A model generated the notes under the pieces. It was not told where the DNA came from, made no database searches, and worked only from the letters and a program-made list of their open reading frames with translations. Positions 22,221-32,210 of a DNA stretch of 64,000 bases are shown here, piece by piece. The translations under genes were made by a program, and so were the position numbers. This DNA is from Patella vulgata. Its lineage: Eukaryota; Mollusca; Gastropoda; Patellidae. The stretch's first letter is position 1. Every line of letters begins with the position of its first letter. The stretch is taken from positions 81,184,767 to 81,248,766 of the forward strand of contig NC_065882.2 of NCBI RefSeq assembly GCF_932274485.2. Direction: 5' to 3'.

Positions 22221-22251
22221 CAGTCTGGCATATCCGTACCTGTTACCATAG
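22221..22251 (-). pseudogene. APEH-like exon 7, 31-bp microexon
   Basis: Acceptor ttttgtag, donor gtgagt. Encodes MVTGTDMPD(W), matching the family ASMLGSTDIPDW (human, recalled). Confidence 0.8.
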
Positions 22252-22302
22252 CTACAAAATAAACAATATCGGAAAATATTAAAGTGACATCAAGCCAGAA
22301 AC

Positions 22303-22630
22303 TAATCTGATTAAAATACAGATCTATATTTCGTTTCGTTTTTTTTATACTTTCGATGGCCTATACTACATGCAGATCTGGCCGCTTGTTTTAGAAGGTC
22401 GCTTCAGAGGTCATACGGACGGATTTTGACCCTGTGACGTCAGACAGTTGATTAAGAAATCAGCGTTGATGTTTCTAGTGGGTTACCTACAGTTACCCAA
22501 AAACTCCTCACATCATTCAGAACGCGGGTTACATAACAACTCTTCTAGGTCCTAGTGTAGTAAAGACAAGAAAGACGAAATTTTGAACTATAAAACGAAA
22601 CGAAATAGGATCTGTGTTTTAATCGGATTG
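22303..22630 (+). mobile_element. MITE, Mutator-type (copy 2)
   Basis: Perfect 9-bp target-site duplication gccagaaac at 22294-22302 and 22631-22639. In the intron between exons 7 and 6. Confidence 0.95.
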
Positions 22631-22689
22631 GCCAGAAACATTTAATATCATGGCCACCCGAAGGTCTAAGAGAGAACTAGGTCGTTTCG

Positions 22690-22975
22690 GGATCAGGACT
22701 ATGGTTCAATTTAATTTCAATAACATGCTTATAGATACGGGTGAGAAATGATAGAGAAATGAAATGGGGTTTAACGTCCACTCGACACTAACTAGGTCAT
22801 TTCGGGACCAACACATGGTTCAATTTTATTTCAATAAGTCGCGTGCGCGGATTGGTCCTTAGCAGTGGGAGCCGACAGGGTTGGACAGGGGACTGACTCC
22901 TTGTCACGTCAAAGCGCGGAATCGAAACCACGTCACTCGGCTGATTTAAAGCGCACGCCTTAAACCAATCGGTAA
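22690..22975 (-). mobile_element. SINE2 copies, one fragment plus one nearly whole
   Basis: 22690-22745 is a tail-side fragment. 22755-22975 runs from gaaatggggtttaacgtcc to a worn head. Confidence 0.8.
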
Positions 22976-23136
22976 TGATATTAAAATTTAGATACCAAAT
23001 GATTTTGTATTACAATGAAGACGATCTTGTAAATGTATAGCGTACAATCTGTTGGTTAGTTAAAATATATCAAAACATAAAGTGTCTACATTCATCGTCA
23101 GGATTATCACACAAACGCTTTCTAACGCCAGAACTA

Positions 23137-23225
23137 TGAAATGAAATCGGGTTAAACGTCCTACTTGTCTGCACCAACCGGGATAATGAAGACGGACATA
23201 CTGTCAAAGGTTCAATTGCGTACAC
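23137..23225 (-). mobile_element. SINE1 tail-side fragment
   Basis: gaaatgaaatcgggttaaac to 'gaagacggacatac', then truncated. Confidence 0.75.
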
Positions 23226-23261
23226 CCAATAGTGATTTTTCAACATTCCCATTAGTGTTAG

Positions 23262-23472
23262 GGGAGTTGGATGGCCGAATGGTTAGCACGTGCGCGCTGT
23301 ATCATACGGTCTGTCACTGAGTCCACTGGCGCGGTTTCGAATCCCCGGTTGTACGTGACAAGGAGTAGGATCGCCTGTCCAACCTCGTGGGTTTTCTCCG
23401 GGTCCTCCGGTTTCCTTTCACTGCTAAAGATCCCTAGTCCTGAAATGACTTAATTTGTGTCGAGTGGACATT
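23262..23472 (+). mobile_element. SINE2, deleted near 3' end
   Basis: Clean head and centre; the stretch 'gcgcaagcgaattattgaaa' is deleted. It joins directly to element Z. Confidence 0.85.
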
Positions 23473-23975
23473 AAAGTAGCCAAGTCTCTAACTCAATATC
23501 ATCCAAAATCTTCGACATTGAAAACACGATTTATTTGTCAGTTCAAATCAACATTGATCATACCGGGAGGGAAAAGATGGCCTTCTGATATCCAATATTT
23601 AAGACAAAATAAACATTTTACAATTGGTACACGAATCGTGTACCATAATGCGTTTCAGCGATATTTGTCATAAGGGACTGTTAAACGGTGACGCTATATT
23701 CTTATCTGGAGAGAATGCCCAATAAATACTATCGGCGTAGACTGGAATAACCAGAAGCTAGAGACTGAAATTCGATTAGGAATGCTGGCGTATGTCGCCG
23801 AACTTAACTGATTAGAAATTACAGTAAAAACAGAAACGATTGAATGTAAATCAATTTATATACATTCATATTACATTATTGTATTCGTTGCGACCCATTT
23901 GTGTCAATTTCTAGGTCCCAAATATTAGCAACTTATATATAGCTCCTTTAAACCCCCATTTCTCCCCCTCTCTCC
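23473..23975 (-). repeat. Element Z without insertions (empty sites)
   Basis: Reverse complement of 6480-7690 minus the SINE3 and MITE. It includes a palindromic ggtacacgaatcgtgtacc at about 23626-23644. Confidence 0.8.
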
Positions 23976-24867
23976 ATTAGTGTTTAATATTTGGACGAAC
24001 CGTAGTGTGTTTACACGATCATGAAAACATAATTCTCACGTAGTGTCATCGTGATGTGATGTTATTACATTCAGAATTTTAAAACTAAAGTGTATTTGTT
24101 ACGCGAGATGTACAATCATCCAATATGAAAGTGTAGGACCCGTGAGACGGGGTGGTGGAGGGGGGGGGGGCTGGGACACGGAGCCTAGAGCAGCCCGGGG
24201 GTATGTTAAGTAATGTTTACAAAAAAAATTGTTGGTATAAATTAATAACAGAATACATTATTACTTGATCGTAAAGTGGAAGAAAACCGGTGACTTCTCT
24301 CAATGTGGGTTCATAGTGGCGTGGGTAGGATTAGAATCGCATTCTGTCAGTCCACTGTTTTGGAAAAATTGGTGACTTAAGCCTCCTGCACGGGACTTCG
24401 CACCATAGGGCCCCGACCCGTACTCGATCCAATTTAGGCTCTTAACATCGTCAGGGTATCCGGACCCCTTCCGATTGAATCCAGTTCAACATGAGTTTGG
24501 ATATTGAAAAACATAAACGAATAGTTTATGTGATCAAAGAATTTTCTTTTTGATATTTTGGGGTCTGATGGTCACGACTTTTGTTTTTCCGCTTTTTGCT
24601 TGCTTAAAATTTCCTGTGAAAATCGTGTACATCTGATTATTATTATTATTTAATCAGTAAAATTAAAATGTTGTGTTAAATCCCAGTTTCTGTGTTTTAG
24701 CAAAGTGACCTCGAGTTACCCCCCGGAGTAGAACAGTAAGACGTTAAACCCCATTTCATTTCATTTTATTCCATTTCCATTTACCCCGCTTCGTCGAGTT
24801 GTTTTTCCTAGGACCCAAGGGTCCTGTCGCGGGCCTTGTGAAACTGGTGCGTTGAAATTGAATCTTA
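23976..24867. other. Intron sequence, SINE1 tail scrap
   Basis: A G run near 24155; 24722-24772 is a SINE1 3' end (gtaagacgttaaacccc). The remainder is unrecognised. Confidence 0.5.
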
Positions 24868-24916
24868 GAGTATATAGTTGAATTGGATTTCTGATACACA
24901 CAGCCTTAAAGAAATC
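24868..24916 (-). pseudogene. APEH-like exon 6, donor lost
   Basis: Acceptor tttttttcag, then DFFKAVCIRNPIQLYT, matching ETYRACVARNPVINI (human, recalled). Where a GTAAG donor is expected the sequence reads ctctaagatt, with no GT in phase. The lower end is approximate. Confidence 0.65.
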
Positions 24917-25558
24917 CTGAAAAAAAGTTCATTAAAATACATTTATGGACATTTACGGAACAAATAAATTTTGGCGTCTAAACGCACTGGACATGATATG
25001 CTTACATTTTCATTGACTCACTAATTTTGATAATTTCTTGTCTGAAAATTGACTTACTATTGTCTCGATTTTCATTTACATTTAAATTATTTTATTGTCT
25101 GTGATTAAGCAAAATATATAACTTTAAAGATACATTAAGGGGGATAAGATAAAGAGCTGACAGTTCTCGCTATAATAGTTAAAAACTTGATAATGTTAAG
25201 GGAATTTGCTGACAATGTCAGTCAAATTGATCCACCCTGAACCGTGATTTTAGCGATTGAATTTTCGGCCTAGCCTCGATCATCATTACTATAGTCGGTA
25301 CGATAAATAGCATACTCTCGATTATCATTGCTCTGAGCTAGTAACGGCCCTGGCAGTAAATCGGATCCTCATGGAGCAAAGATCGCAGGCTAGCTTTGAC
25401 ATCGAGAGTTGATTATGGCCTGGATAAGTTAATTAATTTAAGGATAAGTTAATTAATGTCTAATTAATAATTTGGACTCAAAGAAAGGCGTGCAATAGGC
25501 AGATTAAGCTCTTGCATAATGTATGTTTAACTCTTTCAAAAATAAATTCAAATCTTAC
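24917..25558. other. Intron with element V copy
   Basis: 25112-25205 is a weak copy of element V. A 19-base phrase (ggataagttaattaat) is doubled near 25422-25457. Confidence 0.5.
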
Positions 25559-25669
25559 AGGATATTGACCAATCAAATGTGCTGCTATAAATCCACCATG
25601 GCAACCATAGAAAACATACAAACGATTGCCATCGGCTAATCCAGTATCTACTACGTCATCTATGGCCGC
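25559..25669 (-). pseudogene. APEH-like exon 5, nucleophile Ser to Cys
   Basis: 37 codons: AAIDDVVDTGLADGNRLY, then FYGCHGGFIAAHLIGQYP, donor gtaaga. The family motif is GGSHGGF with Ser as nucleophile; here the codon is TGC (Cys). Confidence 0.85.
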
Positions 25670-26056
25670 CTTCAAAATACATAAAATATATTCTAAAATA
25701 TCGACAACAAGTACGAGAGCAATATATTATGTACCAAGGCCCTGTTTCTAGAAATTTAACAAAGATAAAATCAAAATCTTAGTAGATTCTTCAATTTTGA
25801 TTGGCTAAGACTAAAATGAATCTAATATTATCCAACAAATTATTAAAATTTGGATTTTATCTTCGTTAAAATTTCGTGAAACAGGCTCCAGGAATTTAGC
25901 ATGATGTTATCGCAGTCCATCAACCGAGGCACATTTCTCCAGGGAACAAGAAAGCCAATGAGAAGCCTTAGGCTTTTTTAGAAAATCATTGCTACAAGAA
26001 CAACTACAATCAATGCAATTAGAAGAGAGAGAATTACAAAGTGGTTTAAAAATACC

Positions 26057-26397
26057 CAATCTGGTTAAAACACAGATCCTATTTTGTTTCGTTTTTTTAT
26101 AGTTCAAAATTTCGTTTTACTTGTCTTTACTACACTAGGATATGGAAGAGTTGTGATTTAACTCGAGTTCTGAATGGTGGCATTAGGCGTGTTTTGCCCG
26201 GAACTGTGGGTAATCCACTAGTAACATCAATGCTGATTGGTTAATAAAATGTCTGACGTCATAGAGGCAAAAGTCGGTCATTTGACCCCCTGACGTGATC
26301 TATCGCTATAACTTGTCAGATCTTCATGTAGTGTAAGGCCATCGAAAGTATAAAAAAAAAACGAAACGAAATATAGATCTGTATTTTAATCAGATTG
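26057..26397 (-). mobile_element. MITE, Mutator-type (copy 3)
   Basis: Inverse orientation. Flanks aaaaatacc and aaaaataca form a 9-bp target duplication with one mismatch. In the intron between exons 5 and 4. Confidence 0.95.
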
Positions 26398-26707
26398 AAA
26401 AATACAATACACTGTTCAAGTTGTATCAAATTTCCATGTTATATAACCACGCTACATTTAACACTGTTCAATCTTAACATCCAGAGCCGGATAAAGATAT
26501 TTTAGGCAACATGTACTGTGAGGCCCATAGACAGACAGTTATGTCTTACGTGAACCCCTCGCATCCGGGTCTCACTCACAGGTTAGCGAGTCAGTGCCTC
26601 TTCCAATGAGCCATGAGCCATCGCGACTTCCATATATACAAGCGATTAAACTTCCGAACCATAGCAATGTCATAAATATGATAAAATAAATTATGTTTTA
26701 ATCTAAC

Positions 26708-26796
26708 CTTGCAATCCTTAACTTCCTGATCACCAATATTACCGACTAATGCTTCAATACTATCTTGACCATAACCTATATAACCTCGATAATGCA
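26708..26796 (-). pseudogene. APEH-like exon 4
   Basis: Acceptor tatttcag, donor gttaga. Encodes HYRGYIGYGQDSIEALVGN and GDQEVKDCK (human VNYRGSTGFGQDSI, recalled). In frame with exon 5. Confidence 0.9.
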
Positions 26797-26845
26797 CTGA
26801 AATAAAAACAAACAAATGAAATGTGGTTAAACGTCTCTCTTTCAA

Positions 26846-27165
26846 TTGCAATGTAAACAATATATATACAAATACATCAAGTGCTAATGTAAACAATAGT
26901 TATACAAAATACGTTACTGGCAATGTAAACAATAGTTATACAAAATACGTCACCCGCACTGTAAACAATAGTTATACAAAATACGTCACTGGCACTGTAA
27001 ACCATAGTTATACAAATTACGTCACTGGCAATGTAAACAATAGTTATAAAAATACGTCACTGGCAATGTAAACAATAGTTTTACAAAATACGTCACTGGC
27101 AATGTAAACAATAGTTGTACAAAATATGTCACTGGCAATGTAATTGTAAAAAATAGTTATACAAA
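26846..27165. repeat. Tandem array, 36-bp unit, ~9 copies
   Basis: The unit contains 'caatgtaaacaatagttata' and 'caaaatacgtcactgg'. Intronic (exon 4 to exon 3). Its open frame is a product of the unit length. Confidence 0.95.
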
Positions 27166-27281
27166 AAAAAACCAACCAGATTCCCGAAACCTATAATATC
27201 ATTGTTATAAGTCACCAGAAAATTACCCTTGGAGCTGTGATAATTGAATTCTAAGACCTATAAATGTTCACCCTGCTACTT

Positions 27282-27319
27282 CTAGAATAAATCGGGTGTC
27301 AAGGCATCATGTGGTCCAC
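27282..27319 (-). pseudogene. APEH-like exon 3, stop codon in frame
   Basis: After acceptor ttgttacag it reads (G)GPHDALTPDLF and then TAG, with no donor before the stop. In other family members the exon continues through the MGFxVxxV strand. Confidence 0.7.
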
Positions 27320-27346
27320 CTGTAACAACAAAAGAAAAAAAATAGA

Positions 27347-27525
27347 ATGGAATGGAGTTTAACTTCCTACTTTTCTGTGTGACTGGGCTAATTATGGCGG
27401 GCGTACGCCATACAATGTGGTATGAAGGGCCTCGGTTTTTATCTCATTCGAACGATTAAACACTGTCCTTATCAGGCCTCGCGTCCTACACCACTGACAA
27501 GTTGGAACCACACTGGAAAATTCCG
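27347..27525 (-). mobile_element. SINE1, internally deleted
   Basis: gaatggaatggagtttaac, then a jump of over 100 bp to 'cctcggttttt' and on to 'ctggaaaattccgag'. Confidence 0.8.
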
Positions 27526-27527
27526 AG

Positions 27528-27808
27528 AAGTCAGAGAGAGAGAGAGAGAGAGGGGGGAGTTAAACTCGACACAAACTAGGTCATTTCGGGACAGATATAT
27601 GGTTTAATTTTATTTCCACAATTCACTTGCGCGCAGGGGTCTTTAGCAGTGAGAGAAAACCGGAGGACCCGGAGAAAACCCATGAGCTTGGACAGACGAT
27701 CCTACTCCTTGTCACGTACAACCGGGGAATCGAAACTACGCCAGTTGACTCAATGACATGCCTTATGATACAGCGCAGGCGTGCTAACCATTCGGCCATC
27801 CACCCCCC
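27528..27808 (-). mobile_element. SINE2, near full length
   Basis: GA-repeat tail then complete body and head. Immediately next to the SINE1 fragment. Confidence 0.9.
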
Positions 27809-27952
27809 CTAACACTAATGGGAATGTTGAAAAATCACTATTGGGTGTACGCAATTGAACCTTTGACAGTATGTCCGTCTTCATTATCCCGGTTGGTGCA
27901 GACAATAAGCAAGGATCGTGTTATCGGATAATCTAGGACTGTTTATGTTGCT

Positions 27953-28323
27953 CAATCTGATAAAAATACAGATCTATATTTCGTTTCGGTTTTTTTTATA
28001 CTTTCGATGGCCTACACTACATGAAGATCTGACCAGTTGTAGGGATAGGTCGCGTTAGCAGTCATACGCGGGGCTTTTGACCCTATGACGTCAGACATTT
28101 GATTAACCAATCAGCATTGATGTTACTAGTGGATTACTCACAGTGCCGTGCAAAACACGCCTAAAGCTCGCCGTAACAGACCGTTTCATTGGCTAATCCG
28201 TCACATAAATCAGAACACGTCAATGATAACAACTCTTCTCGATCCTAGTGTAGTAAAGATAAGTAAAACGAAATTTTGAACTATAAAACGAAACAAAATA
28301 GGATCTGTGTTTTAATCGGATTG
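27953..28323 (+). mobile_element. MITE, Mutator-type (copy 4)
   Basis: 371 bp. Flanks tatgttgct and ggtattgct agree at 6 of 9 positions, an older insertion or a more eroded one. In the intron between exons 3 and 2. Confidence 0.9.
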
Positions 28324-28349
28324 GGTATTGCTATACAATGTCAATCACC

Positions 28350-28440
28350 AAGGATCATCTTATCAGATAATCCAAGACTGTTTATCAATATTAGTCCGCG
28401 GGTAATCCAAGACTGTTTATCAATATTAGTCCGCGGGTGA
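28350..28440. repeat. 35-bp tandem pair
   Basis: Unit 'taatccaagactgtttatca' plus 'atattagtccgcggg', two copies; a related single phrase is left of the MITE at 27925. Confidence 0.8.
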
Positions 28441-28519
28441 AAAAGGGGTCTATTATTTTATTATTTGGACAAAAAACAAAAAACAAACGAATAATTGTAA
28501 CATAAAAAGTATATAATAC

Positions 28520-28600
28520 CATGTGGCACCATGATCAATGGCGGTTTTTCACCTTCTTTTTCTTCTGGCATCATTAAAGTACTTTCATAATCCAGATAAT
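28520..28600 (-). pseudogene. APEH-like exon 2
   Basis: Acceptor taatatttag, donor gtatta. Encodes YLDYESTLMMPEEKEGEK and PPLIMVPHG, joining exon 3 as PHG|GPH, the oxyanion-side HGGPH motif. Confidence 0.85.
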
Positions 28601-28675
28601 CTAAATATTAAAAGATAATAGTCATTTGATAACGGGAATTTATGATGAATATACCATCTCTCATTTTAACGAAAT

Positions 28676-29212
28676 GAAATGGGGTTTAACGTCCTACAGT
28701 TCTGCTCCGAACTGGGCTAATGAAGACGGGCATACGCCATACATTGTGTTATGAGGGAAATTTTGGCCGGAAAGCGGCACCACGGCCTTTTCTTATATCG
28801 AATTCCAACTGTCAAGGGATCTTTACGTGCATACCAATTACGTGCCCTCGTTTTTTCGTCCGATCCGAACGACTATACGGACTAATGAAGATGGGCATAC
28901 ACCATACAGTGTGCTATGAGTGAAATTTTGCCCGGACAGCGGCATTACGGCCGCCCTACACTTATATCGAATTCCAACTGTCAAGGGTCAAGGGATCTTT
29001 TACGTGCACACCAATGTGTACACGGGACCTCGGCTTTTCGTCCCATCCGAACGACTAGACAGCTGCCCTTGTCAGACCCTCCGTCCTGCATCACTGACAA
29101 GGGGGGAACCATGCCGGGAAATCGGGATGAACTTTCTCGGTCAATTCAGACATAGAACACCCGACCTCCAGGCTAGCGAACCAGCGTCTTACCCACTTAG
29201 CCACCGTGACCC
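28676..29212 (-). mobile_element. Two fused SINE1 copies in the propeller gap
   Basis: 28676-28875 is a 3' part. 28876-29212 restarts inside the body (actaatgaagatgggcatac) and runs to a full head. This occupies most of the 640 bp between APEH-like exons 2 and 1. Confidence 0.9.
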
Positions 29213-29244
29213 CCTGTCTGAATATAAGCCACAGAGATACTTAC

Positions 29245-29465
29245 TCGTTTTTAATTGCTTGGGCAGCTGATTTGAATATAATGGAATTATCTTTCGTATT
29301 TAAGAGATAATGCTTGGTGAAGGTGATTTTTTCTAATCTATCGAGATTCCGTTGACTCCATTCCGTGTAGACACTCGTACGATTGGTATTAATGGACGTG
29401 ATTGTAGCCACCGTTGGTTGACTTATTACCGCCAATTCACGATACATATCAATAATTCGATCCAT
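29245..29465 (-). pseudogene. APEH-like exon 1 (N terminus)
   Basis: ATG directly after an acceptor (attctttag), so a 5' UTR exon is implied. MDRIIDMYRELAVISQP and VYTEWSQRNLDRLEKITF match the enzyme N terminus (human VHTEWTQRDLERMENIRF, recalled). It ends in phase 2 at donor gtaagt, whereas exon 2 needs phase 1. Confidence 0.85.
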
Positions 29466-29544
29466 CTAAAGAATACACCAAATAGTCTTTATAGTAGATT
29501 TTACAGTAAGAATACCAACTTTAAACCACCTATGCTTTGGGTAC

Positions 29545-29934
29545 GAGAGAGAAATGCGGTTTACCGTCAACACAAACCGGGTCATTTGGAAACTAACACA
29601 TGGTTCAATTTCATTTCAGTAATTGTACGTAGAGCTCTTTAGCAGTGGGGGGGGGGGGGGGGGTTGTGGATGGCTGAATGGTTAGCACGTGCGTGCTGTA
29701 TCATGAAGTCTGTCATTGAGTCAACTGGCGTGGTTTCGAATCCCCGGTTGTTCGTGACAAGGAGTAGGGTCGCTTGTCCAACCTCGTGGGTTTTCTCCGG
29801 GCCCTCCGGTTTCCTCCCACTGCTAAAGACCCCTACGCGCAAGAGAGTTATTGAAATAAAACTAAACCATATGTAAGTCCCGAAATGACCTAGTTTGTGT
29901 CGAGTGGACGTAAAACCCCATCTTTCTCTCTCTC
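29545..29934. mobile_element. Two SINE2 copies meeting at a G run
   Basis: 29545-29643 is an inverse tail-side fragment; an 18-base G run follows, then a nearly complete forward SINE2 (29665-29934). Confidence 0.85.
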
Positions 29935-30022
29935 TATTACGTGACATTTTGTTGTTAACTTTTTGCTCTAGAATGGAAGAAGTTTATTTGAATTTAAATT
30001 TTCAGCCAGTTTTTGGTGAATA

Positions 30023-30280
30023 TTCCTCCCACTGCTAAAGACCCCTACGCGCAAGCGAGTTATTGAAATAAAATTGAACCATATGTTAGTCCCGAAATGA
30101 CCTAGTTTGTGTCGAGTGGACGTTAAACCCCATTTCTCTCTCTCTCTTTAGCAGTGGGATGACACCAGAGGACCTAGAGAAAAGACACGAAGCTGGACAG
30201 GCGATACTATCCTTTGTCACGTACCAGCTGGGAATCGAAATAACGCCACTTGACTCAAATGTCAGACCTTATGAATCCAG
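30023..30280. mobile_element. Two SINE2 halves, opposed
   Basis: 30023-30150 is a forward 3' half; 30151-30280 is an inverse 5' half beginning 'tttagcagtgggatgac'. 29936-30020 matches 58581-58670 (element W). Confidence 0.8.
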
Positions 30281-30607
30281 CATGTGGGATTCTATATACG
30301 GAATGTACGGCCAGAATAAACAGTTGATAATGTGTATTATTATGGTTATGCTTGCAATGCGGAGCTGTTGATTGTTCCCAGAACATGGCGTGTCCGCCTA
30401 ACATTCCAGCTGCTGTATATGTAGTGTACTGCGGGGAATACCAATACCTATAAATTGAACTGTCCACGACACCAAACATACCTGTTTCCGTGACCCCGAT
30501 CAACGCTTGGTATGTATAATGAGTCGACAAATGGCATGTGTTTTAGAAGTCTGCTTTTCTGGGGCTATAGAAGACAGGCATACGCCATGTAGTGTGCTAT
30601 AAGGGAC
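30281..30607. other. Unrecognised, plus SINE1 scrap
   Basis: A minus-strand frame (30255-30530) with acceptor-like ttatag has no homology I can name. 30543-30607 is an inverse SINE1 scrap. Confidence 0.4.
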
Positions 30608-30661
30608 TTTATACCATACCATAACTATCATTAAACAACTTAATACAAGTATATACCGTAC
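30608..30661. repeat. Minisatellite unit left of the LINE
   Basis: Same 'taactatcattaaacaactt' unit as at 1 and 32797, so the LINE lies within the array. Confidence 0.85.
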
Positions 30662-30662
30662 C

Positions 30663-32210
30663 ATGTCGCAGGCACTCCTCTCTGGGAACCTGTTATGTGT
30701 CGTGTTCGTAGATTTAACTAAGGCTTTCGATTTAGTCTGGCTAGACGGGCTGCTCTTCAAGTTAGGACGTATTGGTATAACGGGCATAATGTTTCGGTGG
30801 ATCAAAAGCTTTCTGAGCGATAGAAGGATACAGGTGAATGTTGGCAGATTCCTGAGTGCCGAGCAAACATTAGAAAATGGCACGCCTCAGGGGTCGGTTA
30901 TCAGTCCCACTCTCTTCAATATCACGATCAACGACATACAGAAATCTTCCTACCTCGACGCCAAAACTGAGTTAGCTAAATTTGCTGATGACAGTACCAT
31001 ATGGAGGAACTTCTGTGAACTACAAAAGAACATGCAGAAGGCCTTAGACAAATTCATGACATGGGCAAACGATTGGGGATTCAAAGTCTCGGAGAAGAAA
31101 ACAGTCGGCATGCTTGTAAGCAGGGATAGTGGGATAAGCAGAATGACTCTGTGTATGAACGGGAAAACCATTGAGTTTAAAGACCAAACCAAGTTCCTTG
31201 GCGTAATCTTTGACCGAAGGCTGACCTGGAAACCGCACATCGACGAGACTGTAGATAGATGCACCAAAATCCTAAACTTAATGAGGAAAATAACGGGCAG
31301 CACTTGGGGGGCCAACAGAGTTACACTAATGATGGTGTATCGTGCTCTAATACGATCTGTATTAGACTACGGCTCTCTGGCCTTCATGAACTGCGCGCTA
31401 TTACTCTTAAGGAAGCTTGACACCATCCAATACAAAGCTCTGTGTATTGCGACTGGCGCAGGGCAAGGGACTGGGAGAGAGGCACTACTGCAGGAAGTCG
31501 GGGAGTTGCCCCTATCCCTAAGAAGAAAAGAACTAGCGACAAGGTACTGGGCTAAGATCTCGCAACTGGGCGAAAGATCCCCAACCTTTGTCAGTCTACA
31601 AAAAACAAGATATGTGAGAGATCCTAGAAAGAAAAGCTTCGGCCAGGGTATCAGGGAAACAATCAAGGAACTGCGACTGGGGGAGCTCGTGATATATGAA
31701 CACGACCCCCCAGCGATCGCCCCTTGGACGCTCCCTATACCGCCGGTTAATCTAGATCTACTACAGAAAACCGACAAGAAAAACAACCCCACTGCAGCAC
31801 GTGCTCTCTCTCTAGAACACCTGGAAGACAACTGGCCGTCTGATGACTGGGACCATGTGTACACGGATGGCTCACGCAATCCTGAAAGGGGCACCAGCTC
31901 GTTTGGAATATACCTGCCAAACGGGGAACAGGGAATAAGCAGGAAACTGCCCAATAACTGTTCGGTGTACACTGCAGAGCTCGTGGCCATTCGTGACGCC
32001 ATATCATGGATTTCCCATCAAAAGACTAGTAAGTTCGTCATTCCAAGCGACTCTCTGAGCAGTCTGATTTCAATCCAAAATGATAACTCGGACTCAAGAC
32101 CAGAAGTCATTTTGGAAATCATGCAGCTGTACCAGAGGGTGTTACAGAAGGGAAGCAAAGTAGAACTCGTGTGGATTCCATCACATGTCAACATTAAGGG
32201 TCACGGTTAG
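30663..32210 (+). CDS. LINE reverse transcriptase-RNase H, partial
   Basis: 515 residues, open throughout. RT motif A FVDLTKAFDLVW (Asp17), motif B NGTPQGSVISPTLF (PQGS 75-78), motif C KFADD (107-110), then FLGVIFDRRLTW (178-189). RNase H: VYTDGS (Asp402), YTAEL (Glu439), PSDS (Asp463), WIPSHV (His508), so all four expected catalytic positions are present. The fingers and endonuclease are missing at the N terminus, and the apparent ATG probably belongs to the joined minisatellite. At the C terminus the family-typical GNExAD is cut by TAG after KGHG; the next tandem unit keeps the coding sense GHGQTDSASK, so the stop is likely a point change. Confidence 0.9.
   Translation: MSQALLSGNLLCVVFVDLTKAFDLVWLDGLLFKLGRIGITGIMFRWIKSFLSDRRIQVNVGRFLSAEQTLENGTPQGSVISPTLFNITINDIQKSSYLDAKTELAKFADDSTIWRNFCELQKNMQKALDKFMTWANDWGFKVSEKKTVGMLVSRDSGISRMTLCMNGKTIEFKDQTKFLGVIFDRRLTWKPHIDETVDRCTKILNLMRKITGSTWGANRVTLMMVYRALIRSVLDYGSLAFMNCALLLLRKLDTIQYKALCIATGAGQGTGREALLQEVGELPLSLRRKELATRYWAKISQLGERSPTFVSLQKTRYVRDPRKKSFGQGIRETIKELRLGELVIYEHDPPAIAPWTLPIPPVNLDLLQKTDKKNNPTAARALSLEHLEDNWPSDDWDHVYTDGSRNPERGTSSFGIYLPNGEQGISRKLPNNCSVYTAELVAIRDAISWISHQKTSKFVIPSDSLSSLISIQNDNSDSRPEVILEIMQLYQRVLQKGSKVELVWIPSHVNIKGHG

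Larger units (their letters stand above)
18284..29465 (-). pseudogene. Acylaminoacyl-peptidase (APEH) locus, propeller-less, broken
   Basis: Ten exon-like blocks on the minus strand match the serine peptidase family S9C enzyme that removes N-acylated residues from blocked peptides in the cytosol. Order 5' to 3': N-terminal block, HGGPH region, VxYRG region, nucleophile elbow, RNP block, TGTDMPD, WAEC, GGTD, and terminal GH. Between the first block (homologous to about human residues 10-80, recalled) and the HGGPH block (about 480 onward) only 640 bp remain, filled by SINE1, so the whole beta-propeller is missing. Further signs of decay: splice phase mismatch across that gap, an in-frame TAG just after GGPH, no GT donor after the RNP block, and Cys for the nucleophile Ser. 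Asp and His of the triad are kept. Family normal length is about 730 residues. Most likely an unprocessed, decayed duplicate; a hydrolase-only paralogue is less likely. Confidence 0.85.

Noticed and set aside
18284-29465. Functional APEH gene
   Set aside because: Missing propeller, mismatched splice phase, an in-frame stop, a lost donor and Cys for Ser together make a working enzyme unlikely.
30255-30530. Minus-strand frame upstream of the APEH-like first exon, considered as a further exon
   Set aside because: No match to the enzyme and no recognised family; its lower part overlaps SINE2 sequence.
31367-32002. 211-residue minus-strand frame
   Set aside because: Shadow of the LINE RT-RNase H frame on the other strand.
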